Of a stretch of 64,000 bases of DNA, positions 35,018 through 44,702 are shown in pieces. Numbering within the stretch: position 1 is the first letter of the stretch; each line of letters begins with the position of its first letter. This DNA comes from Rhodovulum euryhalinum (GTDB taxonomy: Bacteria; Pseudomonadota; Alphaproteobacteria; Rhodobacterales; Rhodobacteraceae). The DNA is taken from the NCBI RefSeq assembly GCF_004342445.1, contig NZ_SLWW01000002.1, positions 1 through 64,000 of the forward strand. Reading direction: 5' to 3'. The translations under genes and the position numbers were made by a program. The notes beneath the pieces were generated by a model. That model was not told the origin of the DNA, did not search any database, and saw only the letters and a program-made list of their open reading frames with translations.

Positions 35018-36589
35018 TCAACCGTCGAACCGCAGTTGCGGACGCTCGGGGGCCGTGCGGTCAATGCGATAGCGCGGCTCGGCCGGGTTGCCCATCTCGC
35101 GAAAGGACACGAAACGCTCGCGTCCGTCCGCCCAGCGGCGATTCCAGCCCAGCGGCGTGCCGTCCAGGTCATAGCGCGCCTCGTCGGTCCAGGGCGCGGT
35201 CCAGTGCAGGACCGGGTCGAAATAGGCACCCCGCGCCGCCGCATCGTAGTCGATCGACACGAGACGGGGCGCACCGCCGGATTCGGCGGCCGCATAGCGG
35301 CGCACCTGGTGGGCCGGGAACGCGATCGAGACAAGGGCCGGGGCACTGTCATGGACGCCGTTGTGGGCAAAGACGCCGATATCGACCCGCGCGTGGCGTC
35401 TCGTCGCATAGTCCTCGCCACCGCCCGGCGCGGGTTCGCTGAACGGGTCGTGCCAGGCAACGGTGATCCGCGCGCTTCGCCCCTCGGAGTCCAGGGGCTC
35501 GATCTGCACGCGCGCCGGATCGCCCTTGAGCAGCCGCCATTCGAAACGCAGCGGCCGGGCGTTCGGGTCGGCCGTGTCCGCAGCAGTGACGACCATTTCG
35601 CGGTCCCAGTCGAAGCTACGCCAGATCCGCGCGATGGCCGAGGGCGTGTCGAACAGGCGTTCATCCAGCCCGGCAAGCCCCGCCGCCGGGCGAAAGCCGT
35701 CCTCGACCACCTTGAGACGCACCATCGGCGGAATGGCGTCTGCGCGCAGATCCGCGGCCTGGGCCACCATGCGCCCGATCCGGATCTGCGCGGGCTCGAA
35801 CGCGACCGGATGTGCGCGGCCCGACAGATAATCCTCGCGCGTGGAAACCGTGGCCAGGTTGCGCCGCAGGATCATCTGGAGGGTGGGCGCGACAAGCCCG
35901 GCCTCGCGCAGCGCCGCAAAGGTGTCGGCCGGAAACGCCGCCAGCGTCATCGCGAGCGCCACCAGGAACCGCCGGTCCGACCCGGACGATCCCTGGCTGG
36001 TGATCGTGTAGGGCCAGTTCGCCGGAAACAGATCCTCTGAATCATGGTCGCGATGTTCGGGATAGACGTAAAGCGCGTTGGTTTCGTACAGCCGGGGCGT
36101 GATCGCCTGCCCCATGCGGCTGGTCATGGCCAGCCGCACCTGGCTGCGCGGTATCGGGCCGTTGGTGATCGCGGTCGACGAATTGCCGAACACCACCGCC
36201 GGCAGCAGGATGCGGCCGGCAAGCCCGTAGTCCTGTTCCTCCGACACCAGAGCGGGGCCATAAACCAGGCGCGACAGCCGCGGGAAAAGGCCTGGATCCA
36301 GCGTGGAATGGCCGCGGTCGCGGTTGTCGTAGAGGATGCCAGAAAAGCCGTTGATCCCGCCCCTGCCCGCGAGGTGGCGCAGCAGCCGCGCGCCATCCTG
36401 CGTGTTGGCCTCGCCCACGATCGGCACATTGCGATCCTCGGCGGGCAGCACGAGGTCCGGGGCGATCCGCGCCCCGGACCCGGTCTCGACAAGATCGGCG
36501 GAGCTCAGCGTGACCTCGCCCGCCACCGCGGGCGTCGGCAGGGAAACCGGCACGAGGATCAGCCAGATCAGACAAAGCAGGGCGCGCAT
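35018..36589 (-). CDS. Large exported protein of unknown function
   Basis: This 523-residue protein has a signal peptide (ALLCLIWLILVPVSLPTPAVAG). The mature part shows no family I can name. It contains an Asp/Asn-rich region around EHRDHDSEDLFPANWPY and a long beta-type C-terminal half ending in DRTAPERPQLRFDG. The ATG at 36589 fits the signal peptide better than one 21 bp further upstream. It precedes a membrane-anchored regulator, but the two genes are 45 bp apart and a link is only positional. Confidence 0.7.
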   Translation of the reverse strand: MRALLCLIWLILVPVSLPTPAVAGEVTLSSADLVETGSGARIAPDLVLPAEDRNVPIVGEANTQDGARLLRHLAGRGGINGFSGILYDNRDRGHSTLDPGLFPRLSRLVYGPALVSEEQDYGLAGRILLPAVVFGNSSTAITNGPIPRSQVRLAMTSRMGQAITPRLYETNALYVYPEHRDHDSEDLFPANWPYTITSQGSSGSDRRFLVALAMTLAAFPADTFAALREAGLVAPTLQMILRRNLATVSTREDYLSGRAHPVAFEPAQIRIGRMVAQAADLRADAIPPMVRLKVVEDGFRPAAGLAGLDERLFDTPSAIARIWRSFDWDREMVVTAADTADPNARPLRFEWRLLKGDPARVQIEPLDSEGRSARITVAWHDPFSEPAPGGGEDYATRRHARVDIGVFAHNGVHDSAPALVSIAFPAHQVRRYAAAESGGAPRLVSIDYDAAARGAYFDPVLHWTAPWTDEARYDLDGTPLGWNRRWADGRERFVSFREMGNPAEPRYRIDRTAPERPQLRFDG

Positions 36590-36634
36590 GCCCGGATCAT
36601 GCGCCAGCAACGGCCCACGCGTCCAGCACGGGCG

Positions 36635-37354
36635 TCAGGTCATCCGGATCACATCCTTGTCGATCGCCAGCATGTAGCCGCGCCGCGCAACGTTCTTGAT
36701 CAGCAGCTCGCTGACCATCTGGTTGCCCAGCGCGTCGCGCAGCCGCTTGATCCGCGTGGCGCCGGCGGCCTCGTCGCACTCGTCGGGGCGGCGGCCCGAG
36801 ATCGTCGCCTCGATCTCGGCGCCCGACAGCATGTCGTCGTCCATCCGCGCCTCGGCCAGCACCGACAGCGTCTCGATCGCGGCCCCGGTCAGCCGGAACG
36901 CCATGCCGTTCAGGATCACGGTGTTCTCGGGCCGGTTGATCGTGAGCGAAGACACCCGGATGCCCGCCCGCTCGATCTCGGACATCCGGCGGTTCAGGGT
37001 AATGATCGTCACCAGGAACACCAGCGCCGCGATCAGCAGCGCGGTGGAAAACACCAGCAGCACGAAGATCACCATCCGGTAGGACGCCAGCACGTCGGAA
37101 AAGGCGGTACCCGACTGGGCGAGGATCTCCAGCAGCTTGATCTCGGCACCCGCCCTCAGGTCGTCGTTCTGAACGAAGATCCGTTCCACCCGGGCGTTGA
37201 AGGCGTTGGCGTCGGGCAGGTTGACGAACAACAACACCGCGGCTGCCGACAGGATCGCGACGATCGCGGCCATGCCCGCGATAACAACGCGGCCCGCCTG
37301 CAGCGGCCGCGCCTCGGCCCCGTGGGCTGCGACGGTTTCGGGGGCGGGGCGCAT
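36635..37354 (-). CDS. Membrane-bound protein with C-terminal winged-helix DNA-binding domain
   Basis: This 239-residue protein has two transmembrane segments (about residues 24-45 and 93-116) with a short periplasmic loop between them, and a cytoplasmic C-terminal domain of OmpR-type winged-helix form: VSSLTINRPENTVILNGMAF, LTGAAIETLSVLAE, and ATRIKRLRDALGNQMVSELL ending in VARRGYML. This arrangement puts the DNA-binding domain after the membrane part, the reverse of ToxR and CadC. Its target promoter and signal are unknown. It lies 10 bp from the small secreted protein gene upstream. Confidence 0.8.
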   Translation of the reverse strand: MRPAPETVAAHGAEARPLQAGRVVIAGMAAIVAILSAAAVLLFVNLPDANAFNARVERIFVQNDDLRAGAEIKLLEILAQSGTAFSDVLASYRMVIFVLLVFSTALLIAALVFLVTIITLNRRMSEIERAGIRVSSLTINRPENTVILNGMAFRLTGAAIETLSVLAEARMDDDMLSGAEIEATISGRRPDECDEAAGATRIKRLRDALGNQMVSELLIKNVARRGYMLAIDKDVIRMT

Positions 37355-37364
37355 CGGAAAGACC

Positions 37365-37658
37365 TCAGTAGCGCAGGAAGAACGACCCGGCGCTGGCCTG
37401 GCGTTCGGCCAGCCCGTCGGCGCCGAAGATCGACATCACGTTCAGCAACTGCCAGCCGTCCCGGCCGATCCGCCGGTCGATCTCGCGCGCCGCGTCGCCC
37501 CGGCCGCCGCAGGCCGCGGCAGGCAGTTCGATCACGCCATAGTGCAGCCGCAGCGGGTCGTCCCGCTTGGCCTTGTAATCGGCATAGCACTGGGCCGAGG
37601 CGGCCCCGGCGAACGTGACGGCGGCCAGGACGGCCGCAAGGAGGAAACGCGGTTTCAT
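37365..37658 (-). CDS. Small secreted protein in operon with membrane regulator
   Basis: This 97-residue protein has a signal peptide ending at AGAASA and two cysteines (QCYADYKA and AACGGRGD). The C-terminus reads ASAGSFFLRY. The family resembles conserved Rhodobacterales exported proteins of unknown function. ATG 37658 is chosen over an earlier ATG because it fits the signal peptide. It is followed 10 bp downstream by the membrane regulator, so the two may share a promoter. Confidence 0.65.
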   Translation of the reverse strand: MKPRFLLAAVLAAVTFAGAASAQCYADYKAKRDDPLRLHYGVIELPAAACGGRGDAAREIDRRIGRDGWQLLNVMSIFGADGLAERQASAGSFFLRY

Positions 37659-37845
37659 GGCCGCGAGCATGGGCCAGCGGGCGCGGCTATTCAATATCGC
37701 CGATGCCCCGGGGCGCGGGCGGCGGCTGTTATCCGATAGCGGCCGGGCGTTATTGCCTGTCGGGCGGGCATGGCGGGACGGTGGACCCATCGCTTCGATA
37801 CGGGCGGGGCGATGCCGTCCCCGCCCCCCGCATCAGGAAAGGACC

Positions 37846-38286
37846 ATGACCATGACCCGCCGACTCATCGCCCCGCTTCTCGCCGCCGCCCTTGCGCTGA
37901 CGCCGATGGCTGCCGCCCCCGCCCGCGCCGATGGCGAGGACATCGCCAAGGCGCTGCTGGGCGCGGTCGTGCTGTACGGGATTGCGGAAGGGCTCGACTC
38001 GAGGGATCGGAAGGACAACCGCCGCGTCGAGCAGCGCCACGATGACCGCCGCGGCTGGCAGGACGCCCATCGCGGCCGCACGATCCCCGCGCAATGCATC
38101 CGCACGGTCCAGTCGCGCAACGGCACGCGCCAGTTCGTCCCCGAGGCATGCCTGCGCCGCGAGGGCGTCCGCCGCCTGCCCGACCATTGCGCGGTGTCGA
38201 TCTCGGGCCCGCGGCGGGAACGCGACGTCTACGGCCTGCGCTGTCTGCAGCAGTCGGGCTTCCGGGTCGAGGGCCGGCGCCGCTAG
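37846..38286 (+). CDS. Small exported protein of unknown function
   Basis: This 146-residue protein has an N-terminal signal peptide (LLAAALALTPMAAAPARAD). The mature part contains three pairs of conserved-looking cysteines and many arginines, including CIRTVQSRNGTRQFVPEACL. No named family was recognised. The ATG at 37846 follows AGGAAAGGA at a normal distance. Confidence 0.65.
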   Translation: MTMTRRLIAPLLAAALALTPMAAAPARADGEDIAKALLGAVVLYGIAEGLDSRDRKDNRRVEQRHDDRRGWQDAHRGRTIPAQCIRTVQSRNGTRQFVPEACLRREGVRRLPDHCAVSISGPRRERDVYGLRCLQQSGFRVEGRRR

Positions 38287-38336
38287 CGGCACCGGCGAGC
38301 AGAGGGCGGGCGCCCGGGCAAGGCGGCCCGCCCGGT

Positions 38337-38366
38337 GGGCGGAGGGCGACCGGCCCTCCGCCCTTT
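38337..38366 (+). terminator. Stem-loop terminator before rnhB
   Basis: GGGCGGAGGGC and GCCCTCCGCCC form an 11-bp stem with a GACCG loop, followed by TTT. It lies 50 bp after the small exported protein gene. Confidence 0.65.
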
Positions 38367-38406
38367 CCGCTTGCGGCCGGGCCGCGTTTGGCGCTTGTCT
38401 GGCCAC

Positions 38407-39045
38407 ATGCCGACCCAAACCCCCGACTTCATGCTGGAAACCGAGGCGCTGGCTGCGGGCGCGGCCTGGATCGTCGGCGTCGACGAGGTGGGACGCGGGC
38501 CGCTGGCCGGGCCGGTGACGGCCGCGGCGGTGCGGCTGGACCCCGCCGCGATCCCGCCCGGACTGAACGATTCCAAGCGGCTGACGCCCGCCCGCCGCGC
38601 CGCGCTGGCCGAGACGCTGATGGACTGCGCGCAGGTGTCGGTCGGCCATGCGAGCGTTCAGGAAATCGACACGATGAACATCCTGCGCGCCAGCCACCTG
38701 GCGATGTGCCGCGCCATCGCCGGGCTGCCCCGGTCGCCCGACCTGGCGCTGGTCGACGGCAACCTTTTGCCACGGGACCTGCCCTGCCCGGGCCGCGTCG
38801 TGGTCAAGGGTGACGCGCGCTGCCTGTCGATCGCCGCGGCCTCGATCGTGGCCAAGGTCACCCGCGACGCGATCATGGTGGAGCTTGCGCAACACTTTCC
38901 CGGCTATGGCTGGGAGCGCAATGCCGGCTATGGCACCAGGGCGCATCTGGACGCGCTCCGAGATATTGGGGTCAGCCCACACCATAGACGTTCCTTCGCA
39001 CCGGTGCACAATATCTTGTATCAAGATAAAACTGTAAGTGGCTGA
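38407..39045 (+). CDS. rnhB: Ribonuclease HII
   Basis: This 212-residue enzyme removes RNA from RNA-DNA hybrids. The signature VGVDEVGRGPLAGPV (catalytic Asp26 and Glu27) and the later VDGN and GDARCLSIAAASIVAKVTRD segments match the family. The ATG at 38407 was chosen because it gives the usual length. It ends 99 bp before ccrM, a gene pairing common in Rhodobacterales. Confidence 0.95.
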   Translation: MPTQTPDFMLETEALAAGAAWIVGVDEVGRGPLAGPVTAAAVRLDPAAIPPGLNDSKRLTPARRAALAETLMDCAQVSVGHASVQEIDTMNILRASHLAMCRAIAGLPRSPDLALVDGNLLPRDLPCPGRVVVKGDARCLSIAAASIVAKVTRDAIMVELAQHFPGYGWERNAGYGTRAHLDALRDIGVSPHHRRSFAPVHNILYQDKTVSG

Positions 39046-39082
39046 TTCAAAAAAGAAATTGACGCCGAATCGCCTTTGACTC
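39044..39082. promoter_or_regulatory. Three GANTC sites ahead of ccrM
   Basis: GATTC (39044), GAATC (39067) and GACTC (39078) occur within 39 bp of the ccrM promoter region. These are targets of CcrM itself, so they fit a self-regulating promoter. Confidence 0.6.
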
Positions 39083-39138
39083 AGATTGAGAGGCGACAGA
39101 ACGACGTCCGCAAACGGACGCGGCATCAGAGGCAGTGA

Positions 39139-40248
<1,110 letters not shown>

Positions 40249-40301
40249 GTTTCCAGGGTTTACCGCCTGTGCCAGCGGTCCCCAGCCGCCGGCACACCTC
40301 G

Positions 40302-40329
40302 CCCCGCCAGCCCTTGGCGGGGCCTTTTT
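40302..40329 (+). terminator. Rho-independent terminator after ccrM
   Basis: CCCCGCCA and TGGCGGGG form an 8-bp stem with a GCCCT loop, followed by CC and TTTTT. It ends about 80 bp after the ccrM stop codon. Confidence 0.85.
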
Positions 40330-40408
40330 CGGTTTCGGGCCCCGGAATGTGCGCCCCACCTCGGAATCCCGGAAATCGTACCTACCTTCAGGGAAATGGA
40401 GGTGACAC

Positions 40409-41044
40409 ATGCGAATACTTGTGATCGGAGCGAGCCGGGGCATCGGTCTGGAGACCGTGCGCCATGCCCTGCAACACGGCCACCACGTCCGCGCCTTCGC
40501 GCGCAGCGCCGAGCAGATCGGCATCGAGGACGACAAGCTTGAAAAGATCAACGGCGACGCGTGCAACGCCGCGGACGTGGCGGCCGCGCTGAAAGGCGTC
40601 GACGCAGTGATCGTGACGCTTGGCCTGCCCAAGACAATGCAGGGCCTCGGCCGCACCACGCTGTTCTCGGACGCGACAAGGGTGCTGTTGCCGGCGATGG
40701 CGGCGGCGGGGGTGAAACGGTTGCTGGCCGTCACGGGCTTTGGCGCGGGCGACAGCAAGGCCAGGATGAGCACGGTCGAGAAGATCCCGTTCAAGGCACT
40801 TCTGGGCCGGGCCTATGCCGACAAGGACGTGCAGGAGGATCTGATCCGCGAGTCCGATCTCGACTGGACGATCGCGCGGCCGGGCATCCTGATGAACCGC
40901 CCGGCCAGCCATTCCTACGAGGTCCTGGTCGAACCCGACACCTGGCGCAACGGCCTGATCTCGCGCGGGGATGTCGCGCATTTCCTCGTGCATGCGGCCC
41001 AGGAAGGGACCTATGTCGGCAAGGCGCCAGTGCTGATCCGCTAG
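40409..41044 (+). CDS. NAD(P)H-binding oxidoreductase-like protein
   Basis: This 211-residue protein has a Rossmann-fold dinucleotide-binding motif, GASRGIG, at residues 7-13, then DAVIVTLG and LLAVTGFGAGDSK, as in the NAD(P)H-binding NmrA-type group (PF13460). Short-chain dehydrogenases show similar motifs but also a YxxxK site, which is absent. The substrate is unknown. A GGAGGT sequence precedes the ATG. Confidence 0.8.
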   Translation: MRILVIGASRGIGLETVRHALQHGHHVRAFARSAEQIGIEDDKLEKINGDACNAADVAAALKGVDAVIVTLGLPKTMQGLGRTTLFSDATRVLLPAMAAAGVKRLLAVTGFGAGDSKARMSTVEKIPFKALLGRAYADKDVQEDLIRESDLDWTIARPGILMNRPASHSYEVLVEPDTWRNGLISRGDVAHFLVHAAQEGTYVGKAPVLIR

Positions 41045-41170
41045 GGCAGGCGCACGGCCCCTTCTGCGGGGCGGGGCCCAGGCCGATGGGGCGGGGGGCG
41101 CTGCCCCCCGACCCCCCCGGAATATTTCAGCCAAGAAGAAGCACAGGCGCGTGCGGGCGGTATCCTCGGT

Positions 41171-42310
41171 TCAACTGCCCGCAGGCCAGGGCAGGCTGGC
41201 CTCGCGGTAAGGTGTCCAGTCCCGGACACCTGGATAGTATTTCCGCCGCCAGGCGCGGACCCTGGGGTTCATCCGGCGGCGCCAGAGCGGCGGGATCATC
41301 GCAAGCGCCGTCATCGCCGGATAGCCCAGCGGCAACTGGGGCGCCTTGTCCTCGGCATAGGTCTGCAGCAGCGGAAAGCGCCGCTGCGGTTTGAAATGGT
41401 GGTCGGAATGGCGTTGCAGATTGATCAGCAGCCAGTTCGACGCGGTATGCGCGGCGTTCCAGCTGTGATGCGGCTGGACATGTTCGTATTTTCCGTCACC
41501 GAGGTAGCGGCGGGTCAGGCCGTAATGTTCGACATAGTTGGTCAGCTCCAGTTGCCAGATGGCGATGAACGCCTGCCAGGCAAGCAGCCCGAGCCCGGCC
41601 AGCCCGCCGATCCAGAGCGCAAGCGCGGCCATCGCCAGTTGCAGCGCCCCATAGCGCCAGAACGGGTTCGAGCGGTGCCAGACGGGGCGGCCGGCGCGGG
41701 CCAGCATCAGCCGTTCGGCGCGCCACGCCGAGGGCAAGCCGGTGCGGAGCACCCGCCAGAAATAGCGGTGGAACCCCTCGTTGTAGCGCGCGGTCACGCC
41801 ATCGCGCGGGGTACCGACATGAGGGTGGTGAACCAGCAGGTGTTCGGTCCGGAAATGGCTGTAGAGCACGCTTGCCAGCAGCAGATCGCCCAGCCAGCGT
41901 TCCAGTCGCGTGCGCTGGTGCAAAAGTTCATGGGCATAGACGATGCCGACCGTCCCCGAGATCACGCCGACACCGAAGAAAAGCGCGACGGTCTCTGAGG
42001 GTGACAGGTGGTCGGTGTGGGTGACCCACCATAGCAGGCCGAAGATCGTGGCGAACTGGATGGGGAACCAGATCAGCGTGATCAGGCGGTGCCAGAACAG
42101 ATCGGACTCTGGCGTGTCGGGGTCGGGGTTCGTCTCGTTCAGGCCCAGCACCGCGTCCAGCACCGTGACCGACAGCCAGCCGTACAGCGGCAGCAGGATC
42201 AGCGTCCAGCCGCCGAAGGCCGCGCCGATCAGCGCGAGCGGGATCATGCCCAGCGACATCCAGAACGGCAGCGCGGAGCGCAGGCGGAAATGGGGAGCTG
42301 TCTCGGTCAT
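41171..42310 (-). CDS. AlkB-like integral-membrane alkane/fatty-acid hydroxylase
   Basis: This 379-residue membrane enzyme has the three histidine boxes of the alkane monooxygenase group: HELLHQ, EHLLVHH and QRHSDHH, plus a fourth conserved NYVEHYGL motif. It hydroxylates medium-chain alkanes or fatty acids using a di-iron centre and external electron carriers. The ATG at 42310 was chosen because it starts just ahead of the first hydrophobic segment. No rubredoxin is seen beside it. It is separated by 65 bp from mutY. Confidence 0.88.
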   Translation of the reverse strand: MTETAPHFRLRSALPFWMSLGMIPLALIGAAFGGWTLILLPLYGWLSVTVLDAVLGLNETNPDPDTPESDLFWHRLITLIWFPIQFATIFGLLWWVTHTDHLSPSETVALFFGVGVISGTVGIVYAHELLHQRTRLERWLGDLLLASVLYSHFRTEHLLVHHPHVGTPRDGVTARYNEGFHRYFWRVLRTGLPSAWRAERLMLARAGRPVWHRSNPFWRYGALQLAMAALALWIGGLAGLGLLAWQAFIAIWQLELTNYVEHYGLTRRYLGDGKYEHVQPHHSWNAAHTASNWLLINLQRHSDHHFKPQRRFPLLQTYAEDKAPQLPLGYPAMTALAMIPPLWRRRMNPRVRAWRRKYYPGVRDWTPYREASLPWPAGS

Positions 42311-42375
42311 CCGTATCGTCCCATGGTTGCGCGCGCCCGTTCCGGGGCCTGTATAGCGCGAAGGGCCGGGATGGC

Positions 42376-43437
42376 TCAATCGCTGGCGAAACCGCCGCGG
42401 GCCAGGTCGAAGGCCTTGCGCATGACGGTCGGCAGGTCGGAGGGGCGGAAATCGTGCCGGTCCACGAACGCGCCCCGCGCGGGCGCGCAGTCGGCGGGCA
42501 GGTCGGCGACCCAGAGCGCCAGGCGCAGGTGGAAATGGGTGAAGGTGTGGCGCACCTCAGCCCCCAGCGGGCGCCAGTCGGCCACGGCAGGGGGCGCTGA
42601 AACAGGCTCTGTTTCGGCCCAATCCGTGCCCGGCCAGCCCAGCATGCCGCCGAGCAAACCGCGATCGGGACGCCGTTCCAGAAGCCAGGCGCCATCTGTG
42701 CGGCGGCCCAGATAGGCCAGGCCCAACCGCGTGGGTTTCACCCCCTTGGGGAGCTTGCGGGGCAGGTCCGCCGCGATGCCCCGGGCCCGGCCCGCGCAGG
42801 CCGCCATGACCGGGCATATGCCGCAGGCCGGGCTGCGCGGGGTGCAGATCGTCGCGCCGAGATCCATGACCGCCTGGGCGTGGCAACCTGGCCGTTCGGC
42901 CGGCGTCAGCCGGGCGGCCAGCGCGGTGAGGTCGGGCTTGGCTGTGGGCAGGGGCGTTTCCACCGCGAAGAGCCGGGCCATGACCCGCTCGACATTGCCG
43001 TCGACCACGGTTTCGGGCCGGTCGAAGGCGATGGCGGCGATGGCGGCAGCCGTGTAGGGGCCGATTCCGGGCAACGCCAGCAGCCCCTCGCGCGTGTCCG
43101 GAAAGCGCCCGCCATGGTCGCGGGCCACCGCGCGGGCGCATTTCAGCAGGTTCCGCGCGCGGGCGTAATAGCCAAGCCCCGCCCATTCACCCATCACCTG
43201 CGCATCCTCGGCCGCGGCCAGCGCGGTGACATCCGGCCAGCGCGCGGTGAAGCGGTGGAAATAGTCGCGCACAGCCGCCACCGTGGTCTGTTGCAGCATC
43301 ACCTCGGACAGCCAGACCGCATAGGGGTCGGGCCGGACACCCGAAACGCGCGCCGCCGGCCCGATCCGCCAGGGCAGGTCGCGCGCGTGGACGTCGTACC
43401 AGTCCAGCAGGTTCCGGCTCACCTCTGCGTCACGCAA
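42376..43437 (-). CDS. mutY: A/G-specific adenine glycosylase MutY
   Basis: This 353-residue DNA repair enzyme removes adenine mispaired with 8-oxoguanine. It has the catalytic Glu45 in LSEVMLQQT, the helix-hairpin-helix LPGIGPYTAAAIAAIAFD, catalytic Asp in VDGNVERV, the iron-sulfur cluster cysteines C-x6-C-x2-C-x5-C near TPRSPACGICPVMAAC, and a C-terminal MutT-like domain with HTFTHFHLRL. It is a single gene, with the start codon at a usual distance. Confidence 0.95.
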   Translation of the reverse strand: MRDAEVSRNLLDWYDVHARDLPWRIGPAARVSGVRPDPYAVWLSEVMLQQTTVAAVRDYFHRFTARWPDVTALAAAEDAQVMGEWAGLGYYARARNLLKCARAVARDHGGRFPDTREGLLALPGIGPYTAAAIAAIAFDRPETVVDGNVERVMARLFAVETPLPTAKPDLTALAARLTPAERPGCHAQAVMDLGATICTPRSPACGICPVMAACAGRARGIAADLPRKLPKGVKPTRLGLAYLGRRTDGAWLLERRPDRGLLGGMLGWPGTDWAETEPVSAPPAVADWRPLGAEVRHTFTHFHLRLALWVADLPADCAPARGAFVDRHDFRPSDLPTVMRKAFDLARGGFASD

Positions 43438-43521
43438 TCTTTATTTTCCCGCCCCGGTCATTTGTCTGGCTGCCCGCCGTCCTGCCGCTTAAGCTAGCTG
43501 CAGGCAAGGCAAAGGACAGGC

Positions 43522-44040
43522 ATGGCCGGACCCTCCGACACCCAGACGCGCCGCATGCGCGGGTTCGAGCGCACCGCGTCGCTGCTGAGCACGCGCATCC
43601 GCAAGGTGGGCGAGAAGCGCGGCTTTGCGGTCGCGCGCGTGCTGACCCACTGGACCGAGATCGTGGGCGAGGACATCGCGCGCATCTGCCGCCCCGTCGA
43701 CGTGAAATATGGCCGCGAGGGGTTCGGCGCGACGTTGACGGTCCTGACCAGCGGCGCCAACGCGCCCCTGCTGGAGATGCAGAAAGAGACGATCCGCGCG
43801 AAGGTGAACGCCTGCTACGGCTATTCCGCGATCGCCCGCATCCGCCTGACCCAGACCGCCCCCACCGGGTTCGCCGAGGGTCAGGCAGAGTTCGCCCCCG
43901 CCCCGAAGGCAGCCCCGCGCGCGCCCGAACCAGCCGTCCTTGACCGCGCCTCGGAGCTTTCGGGCGAGGTGCAGGACACCGGGTTGCGCGCCGCCCTTGA
44001 AGCCCTGGGCCGAAACGTCCTATCCCGCCCCAAACCCTAG
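43522..44040 (+). CDS. DUF721/DciA-like protein
   Basis: This 172-residue protein has the DUF721 core (VLTHWTEIVGEDIARICRPV, ATLTVLTSGANAPLLEMQKE). The family includes DciA, which helps load the replicative helicase. The N-terminal half carries the domain, and the C-terminal part (after about residue 115) is rich in Pro and Ala and likely disordered. The next gene starts 13 bp downstream. Confidence 0.85.
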   Translation: MAGPSDTQTRRMRGFERTASLLSTRIRKVGEKRGFAVARVLTHWTEIVGEDIARICRPVDVKYGREGFGATLTVLTSGANAPLLEMQKETIRAKVNACYGYSAIARIRLTQTAPTGFAEGQAEFAPAPKAAPRAPEPAVLDRASELSGEVQDTGLRAALEALGRNVLSRPKP

Positions 44041-44053
44041 GGAGACCTGTCCG

Positions 44054-44698
44054 ATGTTCCGCACTCTGTCGCTTTCGCTTGGCCTGACCGCGCTTGCCGC
44101 GCTTGGCGGGCTCTGGATCACCGCCGCGCCGTCGCTGGGCCCGATTTCCGCCGCGCAGGCGCAGGAGGTCGCGCAGGTCGCCCCCTTCACCCTTGGCGAC
44201 CCCGGCGCGCCGATCAAGCTGGAGGAATTCGCCTCGTTCACCTGCGGCCATTGCGGGACGTTCCATGACGAGGTCTTCAAGAAGCTCAAGGCCGAGTATA
44301 TCGACACCGGCAAGGTGCATTTCACCTATCACGAGGTCTATTGGGACCCCTACGCGATCTGGGCCGGGTTGCTGGCGCGTTGCGGCGGCGAGACGCGGTT
44401 CTTCGGGATCGTCTCGATGCTGTATGAGAAGCAGCGGGACTGGATCGACCCCAAGGATCCCCAGAAGACTGCTGGAAACCTGCGGCAGATCGGGCGCACC
44501 GCGGGGCTGGCCGACGACCAGATGGAAGCCTGCCTGAGCGATGCGGCGCTGGCCACCGCGCTGCGCGATCACTCGGCCGAGACGACGGCGAAGGCGGGCG
44601 TGACGGGCACGCCCGCGCTGGTGATCGACGGGCAGCTCTACAAGAACATGCGCTATCGCGATCTCAAGAAGATCCTCGACGAGAAACTTGCCGGCTGA
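44054..44698 (+). CDS. DsbA-family periplasmic thiol-disulfide oxidoreductase
   Basis: This 214-residue protein has a signal peptide (ALAALGGLWITAAPSLG) and a thioredoxin-fold domain with CGHC (C64-x2-C67) and cis-proline GTPALVIDG. It resembles DsbA/Com1-type oxidases that form or isomerise disulfides. The ATG at 44054 was chosen because an AGGGAGA sequence lies upstream. It is 4 bp from the next gene. Confidence 0.88.
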   Translation: MFRTLSLSLGLTALAALGGLWITAAPSLGPISAAQAQEVAQVAPFTLGDPGAPIKLEEFASFTCGHCGTFHDEVFKKLKAEYIDTGKVHFTYHEVYWDPYAIWAGLLARCGGETRFFGIVSMLYEKQRDWIDPKDPQKTAGNLRQIGRTAGLADDQMEACLSDAALATALRDHSAETTAKAGVTGTPALVIDGQLYKNMRYRDLKKILDEKLAG

Positions 44699-44702
44699 TC
44701 CC

